64,000 nt of DNA from Streptomyces sp. NBC_00461 (GCF_036013935.1 NZ_CP107902.1:372001-436000), one strand, 5' to 3'. Numbered from the stretch's first letter, positions 25,794-34,518 are shown. Program-made: numbers and translations. The notes: generated by a model not told the origin, from the letters alone.

Positions 25794-26624
25794 ATGCCGC
25801 ATCTCCGGCTCGCTCCACCGGAGCCCACCCGCCCGGGAGTCCTCCTGCCGAGGCGCGATCTGGCCCTCGGCTGGATTCTCCTGACTTTGATCGCCGCTTT
25901 GGCGTGGGTGCTCACGGCCGCACAGGCCCGCGACATGGGGATGGAGCCGGGCACCATGGGCCTGGCGCTCCCGCTGTTCCTCCTCCTGTGGGTGGTCATG
26001 ATGGCGGCGATGATGCTGCCGTCACTGGCACCGGTGGCTCTCACCTGGGTCCAGACGATCAACCGCAGCACCGCGGGCCGCATCCGTGCGCTGCGCCTCA
26101 CGGAGTTCGTCGGCGGCTATCTGCTGGCCTGGGCCGGGTTCGGATTGCTCGTGTACGGGGCCCTGGCGGCGACCGGGCACCTGGTCGACGATCACCCCGA
26201 GGCGGGGCGCTGGATCGGTGCGGGCGTGTTCCTGCTCGCGGGAGTTCAGCAGTTCGGGCCACTGAAGCGGGTCTGTCTGCGGCACTGCCGCAGTCCGATG
26301 TTCCAGCTGCTGCGGTACGCGCGATTCCGACCCTGGGCGAAGGACCTGCGAGTGGGCGCTCACCACGGGCTCTACTGCGTCGGCTGCTGCTGGGGGCTGA
26401 TGATCGTCCTGATCCCGCTCGGCGTGATGAACGTGGCGGCGATGGCGGGTCTGGCGGCGGTGATCTTCCTGGAGAAGCTGTGGCGGGGCGGTCCCTGGCT
26501 CAGCTGGGCGGTGGGCGTCGTGTTCCTGGTACTGGCCGTGCTGGCCCCGTACCATGAATGGCTGCTGCCGGGCCTGCAGATGTCGGGTCCGTCGATGGAC
26601 CAGATGCTGGATCCGGTGTCCTGA
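25794..26624 (+). CDS. DUF2182 predicted metal-binding membrane protein
   Basis: A 276-residue protein with about seven helices. The family signature WVVMMAAMMLPSLAPV is present in the second hydrophobic block, and Cys/His residues occur in cytoplasmic or membrane-edge motifs (LKRVCLRHCRSP, GLYCVGCCWGLM). Methionine-rich helices and Cys pairs suggest soft-metal binding. ATG 25794 follows GGGAGG; an in-frame ATG at 25683 lacks a good site. Divergent partner of DUF1326, with about 230 bp between starts and no clear operator. Confidence 0.85.
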   Translation: MPHLRLAPPEPTRPGVLLPRRDLALGWILLTLIAALAWVLTAAQARDMGMEPGTMGLALPLFLLLWVVMMAAMMLPSLAPVALTWVQTINRSTAGRIRALRLTEFVGGYLLAWAGFGLLVYGALAATGHLVDDHPEAGRWIGAGVFLLAGVQQFGPLKRVCLRHCRSPMFQLLRYARFRPWAKDLRVGAHHGLYCVGCCWGLMIVLIPLGVMNVAAMAGLAAVIFLEKLWRGGPWLSWAVGVVFLVLAVLAPYHEWLLPGLQMSGPSMDQMLDPVS

Positions 26625-26658
26625 CCGGCTGTCGATCATCCCGCCGGGTGCCCTTGCG

Positions 26659-26696
26659 GCAGTTGCAGTTGCAGTTGCAGTTGCAGTTGCAGTTGC
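26659..26696. repeat. GCAGTT hexanucleotide microsatellite, about 6.3 copies
   Basis: Uninterrupted GCAGTT units in the 90-bp gap between the convergent DUF2182 and SufR-like genes. It is non-coding as annotated. AT content is higher than its surroundings, and unit length matches the coding hexamer repeat at 4926. Confidence 0.95.
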
Positions 26697-26714
26697 CACG
26701 CAGGTTCTCCCTGA

Positions 26715-27410
26715 TCAGGCGCTCGACTGCAGACGGACGCAGCACTGTCCGGGCGCCGGCGCCAGGCACGCCTCGAGTCGACTCTCGCCCAGCGCCTTGA
26801 GCACCCCGCGCAGCAAGTGCAGGTTCATGCTGCACACCGTCTCGGTGTGATCCCGCGCCAGCACGTGGAAGGGACAGTTGCCCAGAAGGATCGCGTCACC
26901 TTCGCCACGTGGCTCAAAACCGTGGCTCTCCAGCAGGTCCGTCAGGCTGATTCCCTGCGCGCCCAGCTGCTCGCCCAGTTCCGCCGCCTTGCGGTGGAGC
27001 ACCGTACGGACCGGCTCACCTGTGGCGTCGGACTCCTCGACCGCCTGCGCCAGCAGCCGCCCTGCCAGCCCGTAGCGCCGCTCGGGCAGGCTGACGCTGA
27101 CCTCCCTGTTCGAGCGCCGGTACAGCTTCGCGGGCCTGCCCGCCCCCGGGCCGCTACGTCCACTGCGGCGCTCGTACACCACCTCGAGCAGCCCCTGATC
27201 GGCCAGCCGGTCCAGATGGAAGGCCGCCGTCTGCCGCGCCAGCCCGAGGGCCTGGGCCGCCTCGTCGCGGCCCACTGGGGCGGCCTGGCGCACTACGTGC
27301 TCGTACAGCCGACGGCGGGTCGGCTCGTCCAGGACTGCGACCGCGGAGACGTCACCGCCAGGTGCTTCCTTCGAGTGGTCCACGAACACCAGTGTAAAAC
27401 CAACAGCCAT
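26715..27410 (-). CDS. SufR-like winged-helix regulator (COG2345)
   Basis: A 231-residue regulator. The N-terminal winged helix (RRRLYEHVVRQAAPVGRDEAA, LARQTAAFHLDRLADQGLLE) is followed by an effector domain ending in a Cys set at 179, 193, 215, 223 and 224 within NCPFH, ETVCSMN, EACLAP and GQCCV. In SufR-type members the equivalent cysteines hold an Fe-S cluster that senses redox or iron state (established for the family; not proven here). It is divergent from a DoxX gene with a perfect 8-bp inverted repeat between them, the likely operator. A start a few codons downstream (GTG) is possible. Confidence 0.82.
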   Translation of the reverse strand: MAVGFTLVFVDHSKEAPGGDVSAVAVLDEPTRRRLYEHVVRQAAPVGRDEAAQALGLARQTAAFHLDRLADQGLLEVVYERRSGRSGPGAGRPAKLYRRSNREVSVSLPERRYGLAGRLLAQAVEESDATGEPVRTVLHRKAAELGEQLGAQGISLTDLLESHGFEPRGEGDAILLGNCPFHVLARDHTETVCSMNLHLLRGVLKALGESRLEACLAPAPGQCCVRLQSSA

Positions 27411-27432
27411 TGACTAAAGAGGCGGGCCACGC

Positions 27433-27462
27433 TTCTATCGTTAATGAAAGTTGTCGATAGAA
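27433..27462. promoter_or_regulatory. Inverted repeat between SufR-like and DoxX genes
   Basis: TTCTATCG (27433-27440) and CGATAGAA (27455-27462), a perfect 8-bp dyad with a 14-base spacer, overlaps the DoxX ribosome binding site and lies 23-52 bases before the regulator start. It is well placed for control of both genes by the SufR-like protein. Confidence 0.65.
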
Positions 27463-27472
27463 GGAGGCCATC

Positions 27473-27904
27473 GTGTCGTCCACCACCACCGCCCCGGTCA
27501 CACCCCGGCGCAACCTGGCCGCTGACCCCGCCTACCAGGCGTTCTGGATCCTCCGGACGGGGTTCACCGTGGCCCCGATCCTGTTCGGCCTGGACAAGTT
27601 CGCCAATCTGCTCGTGGACTGGCCGACGTACCTCGCCCCGTGGATCAACGGCCTGGTTCCGGGCAGCGCCCAGGCCGCCATGTACGCCGTCGGCGTCATC
27701 GAGATCGTCGCAGGCATCACTGTCGCTGTGGCCCCGCGGTTCGGGGGCTGGCTGGTGGCCGGCTGGCTCGCGGGCATCATCGTCAACCTCCTGACCATTC
27801 CCGGCTACTACGACATCGCTCTGCGCGACTTCGGACTCCTGCTCGGCGCCGTCGCCCTGGCCCGGCTCGCCGGCCACTACCACGCCACGCGGCAGCCGCG
27901 CTGA
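27473..27904 (+). CDS. DoxX-family membrane protein
   Basis: A 143-residue protein with four helices and the DoxX pattern: RTGFTVAPILFGLDKFANLL, an IVAGITVAVAPRFGGWLVAGWL middle section, and YYDIALRDFGLLLGAVAL. GTG 27473 follows GAAGGAGG. DoxX proteins are small membrane subunits linked with oxidoreductase or thiol-stress functions; this one is probably under the divergent SufR-like regulator. Confidence 0.87.
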   Translation: MSSTTTAPVTPRRNLAADPAYQAFWILRTGFTVAPILFGLDKFANLLVDWPTYLAPWINGLVPGSAQAAMYAVGVIEIVAGITVAVAPRFGGWLVAGWLAGIIVNLLTIPGYYDIALRDFGLLLGAVALARLAGHYHATRQPR

Positions 27905-28340
27905 CCCGGCGCCCCGCGCACACCCGGGCGGGTGAGCGGCCGCACTCACCCGCCCTGAACTGCCCAGGCGCCCCTCGAACGCCCTACGCGGCTTGCGTAC
28001 AGGCACCCGAGCCTTCCAACTCATCGGGTGTCCGGGTCGTCGCGCGGGTCATGTCGGCTACAGCGAGGCCCGTCACGCGGTGCCGACAGTTGTGCCGATC
28101 ACCCGGCCCTGCCCCAACACGAGGACCCGTCACCGTGACCGCGCCGGGCCCCTCAAGGGGGCCTCGTCCTGATGCCATGGATGGCAAAGGCGAGCGCCGT
28201 CAGTCGGGTCGAAGGCCCGACGCTGCACGCGTACGGTGGACGGGAGGACGGACGGGTACGCCGATGCAGTCACGACCGGCAGCCGCTGCAGGCGGCCACA
28301 CGCAGTCCGGAGGTCTGCTCCCACACAGGAGGGAGAGGCA
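27905..28340. other. Gene-free stretch, 436 bp
   Basis: No frame shows family similarity or convincing coding bias on both start and stop. It contains the promoter region of the DUF899 gene, which has a clear GGAGGGAGAGG binding site before its ATG at 28341. Confidence 0.5.
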
Positions 28341-29075
28341 ATGCCCGAGCACAAGGTCGGCACACAAAAGGAATTCGAGGCAGCCCGAGCCGAGCTGCTG
28401 GCGCAGGAGAAGGAACTCACGCGGCGTGGTGACGAGCTCGCGCGGAAGCGGCGGGCGCTTCCCTGGGTGCCGGTCGACAAGGACTACCGCTTCGAGACCG
28501 AGGACGGGCCCAAGTCGCTCACGGACCTCTTCGACGGGCGCTCACAGCTGCTCGTCTACCACTTCATGTTCGGCCCGCCCTACGAGGCAGGATGCACGGT
28601 CTGCTCCTCGATCGCGGACACCCTCTCTCCCAACGTGGTCCACCTCAAGGCCCGCGACGTGACGCTGATCTGCTCCTCGCGGGCGCCGATCGACAAGCTC
28701 CTCGCGTACCGGGACCGGATGGGCTGGAGCTTCGGCTGGGTCTCCGCGGGCGGCAGCGACTTCCACCGCGACCTCGGCTTCCAGTACACCGAGGAGGAGC
28801 TGCGGCCATTCCTGGAGGGCGACATCCCGCCGACCGTGACTCAGATGGCCGCGCTGTCCGGCACGGACGTACGCAGTTACGTCACCGAGGGGCCAGGGCT
28901 GAGCGCCTACGCGCTCTCGGACGGCACCGTGTACCGGACGTACGTCACCACCGCGCGCGGCCTCGAGCCCGCCATGGCCTACTACGGGCTCCTCGACCGC
29001 GCGCCGCTCGGCCGCCACGAGGAGGGCGAGGAGACCCACTGGCTGCGCCGCCACGACGAGTACGGCAAGACCTGA
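28341..29075 (+). CDS. DUF899 thioredoxin-like protein
   Basis: A 244-residue cytoplasmic protein of the DUF899 family, which has a thioredoxin-like fold. Hallmarks: EFEAARAELLAQEKELTRRG, LPWVPVDKDYRFETEDG, LVYHFMFGPPYEAGCTVCSS (with a CxxC pair) and MGWSFGWVSAGGSDFHRDLG. ATG 28341 follows a strong purine-rich site. It is a single gene. Precise reaction not established; the CxxC motif suggests a redox role. Confidence 0.86.
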   Translation: MPEHKVGTQKEFEAARAELLAQEKELTRRGDELARKRRALPWVPVDKDYRFETEDGPKSLTDLFDGRSQLLVYHFMFGPPYEAGCTVCSSIADTLSPNVVHLKARDVTLICSSRAPIDKLLAYRDRMGWSFGWVSAGGSDFHRDLGFQYTEEELRPFLEGDIPPTVTQMAALSGTDVRSYVTEGPGLSAYALSDGTVYRTYVTTARGLEPAMAYYGLLDRAPLGRHEEGEETHWLRRHDEYGKT

Positions 29076-29168
29076 ATGGTCGTCTGGTCCCGACCTGCAT
29101 GTGGGGATCCTGAACTCAGCACACGGTGAACCCGGAGCTCGCCGATACGAGGACGAGGTGGCAGCTCC

Positions 29169-29287
29169 ATGACGATCGACGGGTCCGCACCCGCGTGATC
29201 CCCACTGTCGCCGAGCAGGTGGCCGGGTACGTCACGGACTGGCGCCACGACGCCGAGTGGACTCAAGGCATCCATACCGCGGAGCCA
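29169..29287 (+). pseudogene. SRPBCC-type protein, N-terminal fragment with frameshift
   Basis: ATG 29169 starts MTIDGSAP; after a frame change the sequence reads VAEQVAGYVTDWRHDAEWTQGI, typical of the first strand and helix of polyketide-cyclase/SRPBCC proteins. Only about 35 residues survive. The remaining 29288-29592 stretch has no recognisable gene; a 35-codon Cys-rich frame at 29481-29588 is discussed as a finding. Confidence 0.5.
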
Positions 29288-29592
29288 GCCGTGAGGCGGA
29301 CGGGGGCAGCTTCAGCATCGCATGGACCGTTGCTTGGCTTCGCGGCGTCGCGTGGCCTTACTGCGGCGTCTCCTTTTCGCAGTGACCACGCCTCCTCGTA
29401 CATCCTCGCGGAACTCTTCCGGAAAAGGCTTGGGCACAGCGACATGCTTCCCACCCACCCCACAGGGCAAGTCAGTTCAGATGCCACCCGACCGTGCAGC
29501 CGACGCCTGGGGCGTGTTGTGCAAGTGCTGGTCGCAGTGTCTCGTTGACCTCTGTGACCAGCACGGTCGCTTCTGTGGCGGCAAGTGACTGG

Positions 29593-30474
29593 TCAGTTCA
29601 CCAGCAGGTCGATCACGCCCGTTAGGTCCTCCTCACCGCTGCCCTCGGCCAGGCGGCGGCGCATCAGCTCGAAGTACGGGCTGAGCAGTGCCGGGCTGAC
29701 ACCCTGTTGCTCGGCGGTGCTCACGAAGGTTGGCGTGCCGGCCACCTGCATGGCGAGGTTGGAGACGACGCCCTTGGTGTAGTCGCCGCTCCGCAGCTGG
29801 TCGGCGGTCTGGTGAACTGCCGGGGCCATCGCGATGAGCCAGTCGGCGAGCAGCGGGGCGAGCGCCGCGGGGTCAATGTCCTCCTTGCGGATCAGGGCGA
29901 AGGCGTGTGCGGCGCCGGCGAACATCCCGTACATGGCGCTGAGCAGGGCCACGTCATGCAGGGCCGCGAAGCCCGCGTCCTCGCCGACGTAGGTAGTGCC
30001 GGCCGGAACGCTCAAGGTCTCCTGGTGCCGCTCGAACAGCTCCCGTGAGCCGCTGTAGAAGACGTAGCCGCCGGCTTCTGAGACGCCGATCATCGGAGGG
30101 ACGGCCATGATCCCGCCGTCCAGGTAGCGGGCGCCGCGCTCGCGGGCCCACTCGGCGCGGGCGCGGGCCTGGGCGGGGGTGCTGGTGGACAGGTTGACCA
30201 GGTCCCTGTCGGCCAGGTCGGTGCCGGCCAGCACCTCATCGACCGAGGTGTCGTCCAGCAGGCAAAGGACGATCAGGGTGTTCGCCGCGACCGCCTCAGC
30301 GGCGGTGTCCGCGACCCTTGCACCCTCGGTGGCGAGCGCTGCGGCGCGGGCTGGGGTGCGGTTCCAGACGGTGAGTGGGTGGCCGGCGGCTAGCCAGGTG
30401 CGGGCCAGCGCGGCGCCCATCGCGCCGAGACCCAGCATCGTGACGGGAGTCTTCTCAACAGTGTTCTGTGCCAT
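29593..30474 (-). CDS. NAD(P)-dependent imine-reductase-like oxidoreductase
   Basis: A 293-residue enzyme of the beta-hydroxyacid dehydrogenase / imine reductase superfamily. The Rossmann motif GLGAMGAALARTWLAAG with NRTPAR after strand two favours NADP(H). The dinucleotide domain spans about 1-165 (DLVNLSTSTPAQARA, GARYLDGGIMAVPPMIG), and the rest is the helical dimerisation domain (GDYTKGVVSNLAMQVAG, LSPYFELMRRRLAEG). ATG 30474 was chosen over an ORF start 12 codons upstream. It is divergent from an HxlR regulator with a dyad between them. Confidence 0.85.
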   Translation of the reverse strand: MAQNTVEKTPVTMLGLGAMGAALARTWLAAGHPLTVWNRTPARAAALATEGARVADTAAEAVAANTLIVLCLLDDTSVDEVLAGTDLADRDLVNLSTSTPAQARARAEWARERGARYLDGGIMAVPPMIGVSEAGGYVFYSGSRELFERHQETLSVPAGTTYVGEDAGFAALHDVALLSAMYGMFAGAAHAFALIRKEDIDPAALAPLLADWLIAMAPAVHQTADQLRSGDYTKGVVSNLAMQVAGTPTFVSTAEQQGVSPALLSPYFELMRRRLAEGSGEEDLTGVIDLLVN

Positions 30475-30507
30475 GCCGATTAGGCTGGCCACAGGTCCGG
30501 AGGTGAT

Positions 30508-30521
30508 CAAGTACGCACTTG
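30508..30521. promoter_or_regulatory. Dyad between oxidoreductase and HxlR genes
   Basis: CAAGT-ACGC-ACTTG, a perfect 5-bp inverted repeat, lies 34-47 bases before the oxidoreductase start and 50-63 bases before the HxlR start. Short dyads in shared promoters are typical HxlR targets. Confidence 0.5.
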
Positions 30522-30570
30522 GTAGTGGGTGGTTACCTCGAGGTGAGCGAGCACATCAGAAGGGTGAGGC

Positions 30571-30933
30571 ATGACGACGCTGAACCGCCCGGGCACACCA
30601 GACGGACACGTCTGCGGGATCGACACCGCGATGGAGGTGATCGGCGGCAAGTGGAAGGTGCTGATCCTCTGGGCGCTCCACGAGCGTCCCCACCGTCGCT
30701 TCGGCGAGCTGCGTCGACTGCTTCCGGGGATCACCGAGAAGGTGCTGGCCTCTCACCTACGTGAGCTGGAGGCGGACGGCGTCGTGCACCGCGTCTCCTA
30801 CGACGAGGTGCCGCCCCGCGTCGAGTACTCGCTGACCGAGGACGGCATACGCCTCAACGACGCACTACAGCCGCTGGCCGCCTGGGGCCGCGAGCGGCCG
30901 ACCCTTCGACGGGGAGCGGAGAAGTCGGGCTAG
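30571..30933 (+). CDS. HxlR-family winged-helix regulator
   Basis: A 120-residue regulator with the HxlR pattern: CGIDTAMEVIGGKWKVLILW, RRFGELRRLLPGITEKVLASH, RELEADGVVHRVSYDEVPPR, VEYSLTEDG. The N-terminal Cys in HVCGID matches the redox- or electrophile-sensing Cys of many members. Divergent from the imine-reductase-like gene, which it probably represses. An IS5 remnant begins just after its stop. Confidence 0.9.
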   Translation: MTTLNRPGTPDGHVCGIDTAMEVIGGKWKVLILWALHERPHRRFGELRRLLPGITEKVLASHLRELEADGVVHRVSYDEVPPRVEYSLTEDGIRLNDALQPLAAWGRERPTLRRGAEKSG

Positions 30934-30978
30934 GCCAGATATCGAAAGTGGATCTCGGGGCACGAATGCTCGAGATTC

Positions 30979-31817
30979 ATGGGGCGGGGAGATCTCGCTG
31001 ATGAACAGTGGGCGATGCTGGAGCCGTTGTTGCCGAAGGGGGCGAGGGCGGGCCGTCCGCGGGTGTGGACCCGGCGGCAGCTGATCGACGGCATACGCTT
31101 TCGGGTTCGGACGTGTGTTCCGTGGCGAGACGTCCCCTTCGAGTACGGGCCGTGGGCCCGCATCTACGACCTGTTCCGCCGATGGCCGCGGGACCGCACT
31201 TGGCACCGAGTCCTCACCCGGCTCCAGTCCCTGGCCGACGCGAAGGGTGCGATCACGTGGGACCTGAGCGTCGACTCCACGGGTGCCGCGCCCCTCAGCA
31301 TGCGGCCGGGGCCAGGAAGCGGGGTGACTCGCAGAAGGAACCGCCAGGCGGTGTCGCCACCGAGCCACCTGATCACGGACTGGGACGTTCGCGCGGCGGG
31401 TTCACCACCAAGCTGCACTTGGCCGTCGAGCAGGGCCAGAAGCCTGTGTCGATCGTGGTGACGGCTGGGCAGCGTGGTGACTCGCCGCAGTTCGAACCCG
31501 TCTTGGAGAGAAGATCCGTGTGCCCCGCGTCGGGGCGGGCCGGCCACGCGTCCGCCCCGAGCGAGTGCGGGCTGACAAGACGTACGCCTCCCGCAAGAAC
31601 CGCGCCTACCTGCGCCGCCGCGGAATCCGCTGCAGCATCCCAGACAAGGCCGACCATGTACGTAACCGCAGGGAAGCCGGCTCCCGCGGTGGCCGGCCGC
31701 CACATTTCGACCCGCGCGACTACCGCGAGCGCCACGCGGTCGAGTGCGGGATCAATCGCCTCAAGCGTCACCGGTTGTGGCCACTCGCTATGACAAGCTC
31801 GCGGTCCGCTATGAGGC
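30979..31817 (+). pseudogene. IS5-family (IS427-like) transposase, frameshifted and 3'-truncated
   Basis: Pieces in three frames reconstruct one transposase: GDLADEQWAMLEPLLPKG, CVPWRDVPFEYGPWARIYDLF and ITWDLSVDST; then HQHAAGARKRGDSQKEPPGG, LGRSRGGFTTKLHLAVEQGQ and VTAGQRGDSPQFEPVLE; then RVRADKTYASRKNRAYLRRR, IPDKADHVRNR and ERHAVECGINRLKRHR; and finally RYDKLAVRYEA. At least three frame changes and loss of the last codons near 31815 make it inactive. It directly follows the HxlR gene and abuts a helicase-associated-domain remnant. Confidence 0.85.
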
Positions 31818-32000
31818 GCCCTCGGGCATGCGGTGGGTGTGGTGGGCAGCCCAGTAGGAGCGTTGCCAGGTGAGCGGCCAGGGCGGGTTCCACCACGGGT
31901 CGAGCGCGGTGAGCTTGTGGCGGAGACGGGTGGGCCGGCCGGCGGTGATGTGTCATCTGCCAGGGGGCGCGTGCGGCGTCGAGGCGGGTGAGGCGTTCGA
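31809..32000 (-). pseudogene. Helicase-associated-domain remnant
   Basis: On the minus strand RLTRLDAARAPWQ and, one frame over, RPTRLRHKLTALDPWWNPPW, then PLTWQRSYWAAH. These resemble the repeated helicase-associated (HA) domains at the C-terminus of large Streptomyces helicases. Only one repeat is left, with a frameshift, cut by the IS5 remnant on one side. Confidence 0.5.
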
Positions 32001-32141
32001 AAATTCATCGTCGGCCTTCGGACGGGATACCACGGACGGGTGCACAGCCCATCTGCGCCCCGAGCACGGCGCGCAGCAGCAGGACGATGAGTCGGTCACC
32101 ACCGAAAAAGGTGGGACGCCTGGCCCATCGAAGGAGACCGA

Positions 32142-32999
32142 ATGAAGCGTCTGCTCACTGCGTTGGGGGCGTTGCTTGTGCTGGTGGTCGGGGAGATGAC
32201 CGCGCCGACGGCACAGGCGGATGCGGCTGTCTTCCCGCTGTCCGGCTACGAGGTGGTCAGCGCCACTGTGCCGGTGGCTGCGGGAGCCACCGGAGCTTCG
32301 GCGGTGGACTGCCCCGAGGGCAAGAGGCCGGTCGGTGGCGGAGTCCATACAGGGAACGACGACATGAGGCTGATCGAGTCGTTCCCCTTGGGAGGGGCCG
32401 GCGACGTGACCGGCTGGCTGGGAGCTGCGTTCAACGGCGGCACCGACTCCGTGTTCGACGTGTACGCGGTCTGCGCGCGTGTCAGACCTGAGGCGGACTA
32501 TGAGGCAGTCGGAGTCACCAACGTGCCGGTGGCCGTCGGAACCACCGGAAGCGCGGCCATGCGTTGTCCCGCGGGCAAGAGGCCACTCGGCGGCGGGGTA
32601 TATACCGGCGACGACGACATGAGGGTGGTCGAATCGTTCCCCACGAGCTCACGCCGTTGGGCGGGAGCCGTGTTCAACGGAAGCGGCTTTGAGTCCGTCA
32701 TGGACGTGTACGTGATCTGCGCCCGCGTCAGCCCTGGGGAAGGCTACGAGGTGGCCAGGGTCGGCAACGTGCCGGTGGCCGTCGGAACCACCGCGAGCGC
32801 GGCCGTGGACTGTACCGCGGGCAAGAGGCCGCTCGGCGGCGGAGTCAGCGCGGCCAGCGACGACGTGAGGTTGGTCGAGACGTTCCCCCAGGGAGCGCCC
32901 CTTTCCCCAACCGGCTCGACGGGAACCGTATTCAACGGCGGCGGCGCTACGACCACCTTCGACGTGTACGCGGTCTGCGCGCCCGTCCCCACGGACTGA
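32142..32999 (+). CDS. Secreted protein of three tandem about 83-residue repeats
   Basis: A 285-residue protein: signal peptide (about 1-27, cut after a Thr-Ala-Gln-Ala region), then three repeats at about 36-119, 120-201 and 202-285. Each has YE(V/A)V..., VPVA.G.T, a Cys before (E/A)GKRP(V/L)GGGV, (D)DxR(L/V)(I/V)E(S/T)FP, a xVFNG or AFNGG turn and DVY(A/V)(V/I)CA. Two Cys per repeat suggest one disulfide each, giving a three-module beta protein outside the cell. ATG follows GAAGGAG. I cannot assign a function; similar single modules occur in actinobacterial secreted and phage-like proteins. The gene is isolated between transposase remnants. Confidence 0.8.
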   Translation: MKRLLTALGALLVLVVGEMTAPTAQADAAVFPLSGYEVVSATVPVAAGATGASAVDCPEGKRPVGGGVHTGNDDMRLIESFPLGGAGDVTGWLGAAFNGGTDSVFDVYAVCARVRPEADYEAVGVTNVPVAVGTTGSAAMRCPAGKRPLGGGVYTGDDDMRVVESFPTSSRRWAGAVFNGSGFESVMDVYVICARVSPGEGYEVARVGNVPVAVGTTASAAVDCTAGKRPLGGGVSAASDDVRLVETFPQGAPLSPTGSTGTVFNGGGATTTFDVYAVCAPVPTD

Positions 33000-33102
33000 G
33001 CCCGTTCCCTGATCCCTCAACCATCCGCCGCGACAAGGCCCTTGTATGGGCAGCCTCCCCGCCTCACTCAGCCTGTCGTTCAACTGCTGGCTCAGTCGTC
33101 TC

Positions 33103-33270
33103 AGTTGGCCGGAGGAAGCTGTTCCCGGATGAGCACTGGATCTTCAAGATTCAGCGAGGTCGCGACTGTATCTTTGCGCATGGCTTGTCGCAGCTGCCAC
33201 AGCGCGGACGCGTAGCGGGCATACGCCTCTCGGTAGGCTTCCGCTTCGGTGGTTCCACCCGATCCGATGG
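33103..33270 (-). pseudogene. Hypothetical protein, C-terminal fragment
   Basis: The minus strand has an uninterrupted frame GSGGTTEAEAYREAYARYASAL, WQLRQAMRKDTVATSLNLED, PVLIREQLPPAN then stop at 33103. Composition (Ala/Glu/Arg helices) looks coding, but the frame closes on its upstream side where an IS5 copy begins, so the gene was probably cut by that insertion. Family not recognised. Confidence 0.35.
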
Positions 33271-33285
33271 GGTCACGGAGCTGGT

Positions 33286-33760
33286 GTGATCACGGCGTCG
33301 GAGCCGTCTTGGATAGGTCCATTCACCGGGCTAAGCCCCCGCCGCTTCGGCACGTTGATGACTGGGGTGCTGGGCGAGAGTGCAGCCCAACCTCGGACGG
33401 GGCGTCCGTGGGGCCTGCCGCTTGAGGACCGCATTCTCTTGGTCGTGGCCTACTGGCGCACCAACTTGACCATTCGTCAGCTGACCCTGTTGTTCGGGTT
33501 TTCGAAGTCGGCAGGCCGCTCGAATCATCGGCTACGTTGGCCCTCTACTGGCCTTGTAGGCCCGCCGCCGGTTCGCAAGGGGCACTGTGCCGATCGTGGA
33601 CGGGACCCTGGTGCCCCCACCCGCGATCACGCGGTGGCCGAGCAGTCGAAGAACTATCGGTACTCCACCAATCACCAGGTCGTCATCAACGCCGGCACCC
33701 TCTTCGTCGTTGTGGTCGGATGGCCGGTGCCGGGCAACCGAAACGACTACGCCAACGCAA
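33286..33760 (+). pseudogene. IS5-family transposase remnant (relative of the 36707 copy)
   Basis: GTG 33286 opens ITASEPSWIGPFTGLSPRRFG, WGLPLEDRILLVVAYWRTNL and TIRQLTLLFGFSKSA, matching the intact transposase at 36707-37477; after a scrambled stretch it resumes TRDHAVAEQSKNYRYSTNHQ and PGNRNDYA. The C-terminal third is missing and the frame is lost between the two blocks. Confidence 0.85.
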
Positions 33761-33909
33761 CAAATGGTGCGACATACACCTGCTATTCCTATTACAGTAA
33801 TGCATAAATATGTCCACCGCGATGAGGGTCGATTCCCCCTCGGGTGGGGCATTACTCCGGACACACACGGGCCCGGACTAATGTCATATTAGGACCGGAA
33901 GGGGAAAGA

Positions 33910-34518
33910 GTGAACTTTTGGGGTGCTCGGGCCGCGTCGTTTGCGGTGCCACTCGGGCTTGGCTTGTTGCTTGGCCTGATAGGGCCTACCGCTGAGCATT
34001 GGGGCGGGCATCCAGGTACGGCCGTGGGCGCCGTTTTCACCGGTGGGTGGCCGTGGGCCTGTTACGCGTTTCTGGTGGGTTATTTCCGCCGGTCCAAAAT
34101 CGAATCGGTTGTTCTCGCGCCCCTGGGGCTGGCTATCGGTGTCGTGACCTACTACCTGACAAAGGGAAACCTGGCCTCCCTGAGTGGACTGGATTCCTCA
34201 GGTGCGGGATCATCCGGAATTGCCCTCTGGGGTGTGCTGGCATTCTTGTTCGGAGCGCCCCTTGGGCTCCTGGGGAACCTCGCACAGGTGCCGGGCATCG
34301 GCGGCCTGTTCTTCCGGCTGCTTGTTCCCCTGGTGGCTTACTATGAGACCTCCATGCGTCTGGAGATGGAGTCGCGCGGGCCGAGTCAGGTTGTTCTGGG
34401 CACCTGGACCACCGTTCGGTTCACGGCTGTTGCCGTTGCGGTCGCTCTGGTGGGCCACACGGTCTGGGGTTGGTGGAGGTCTCGCCGCATTCGTTCCGCC
34501 AGGGTGGGCGTTGGCTAA
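33910..34518 (+). CDS. Membrane protein of unknown function
   Basis: A 202-residue protein with about six hydrophobic segments, rich in Gly, Leu and Val (GLGLLLGLIGPTAEHWG, WACYAFLVGYFRR, LGLAIGVVTYYLTKGN, FLFGAPLGLLGNLAQVPG). GTG 33910 follows AAGGGGAAAGAG. No family recognised. Third-position GC is lower than for its neighbours, a hint of transfer. Confidence 0.6.
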   Translation: MNFWGARAASFAVPLGLGLLLGLIGPTAEHWGGHPGTAVGAVFTGGWPWACYAFLVGYFRRSKIESVVLAPLGLAIGVVTYYLTKGNLASLSGLDSSGAGSSGIALWGVLAFLFGAPLGLLGNLAQVPGIGGLFFRLLVPLVAYYETSMRLEMESRGPSQVVLGTWTTVRFTAVAVAVALVGHTVWGWWRSRRIRSARVGVG

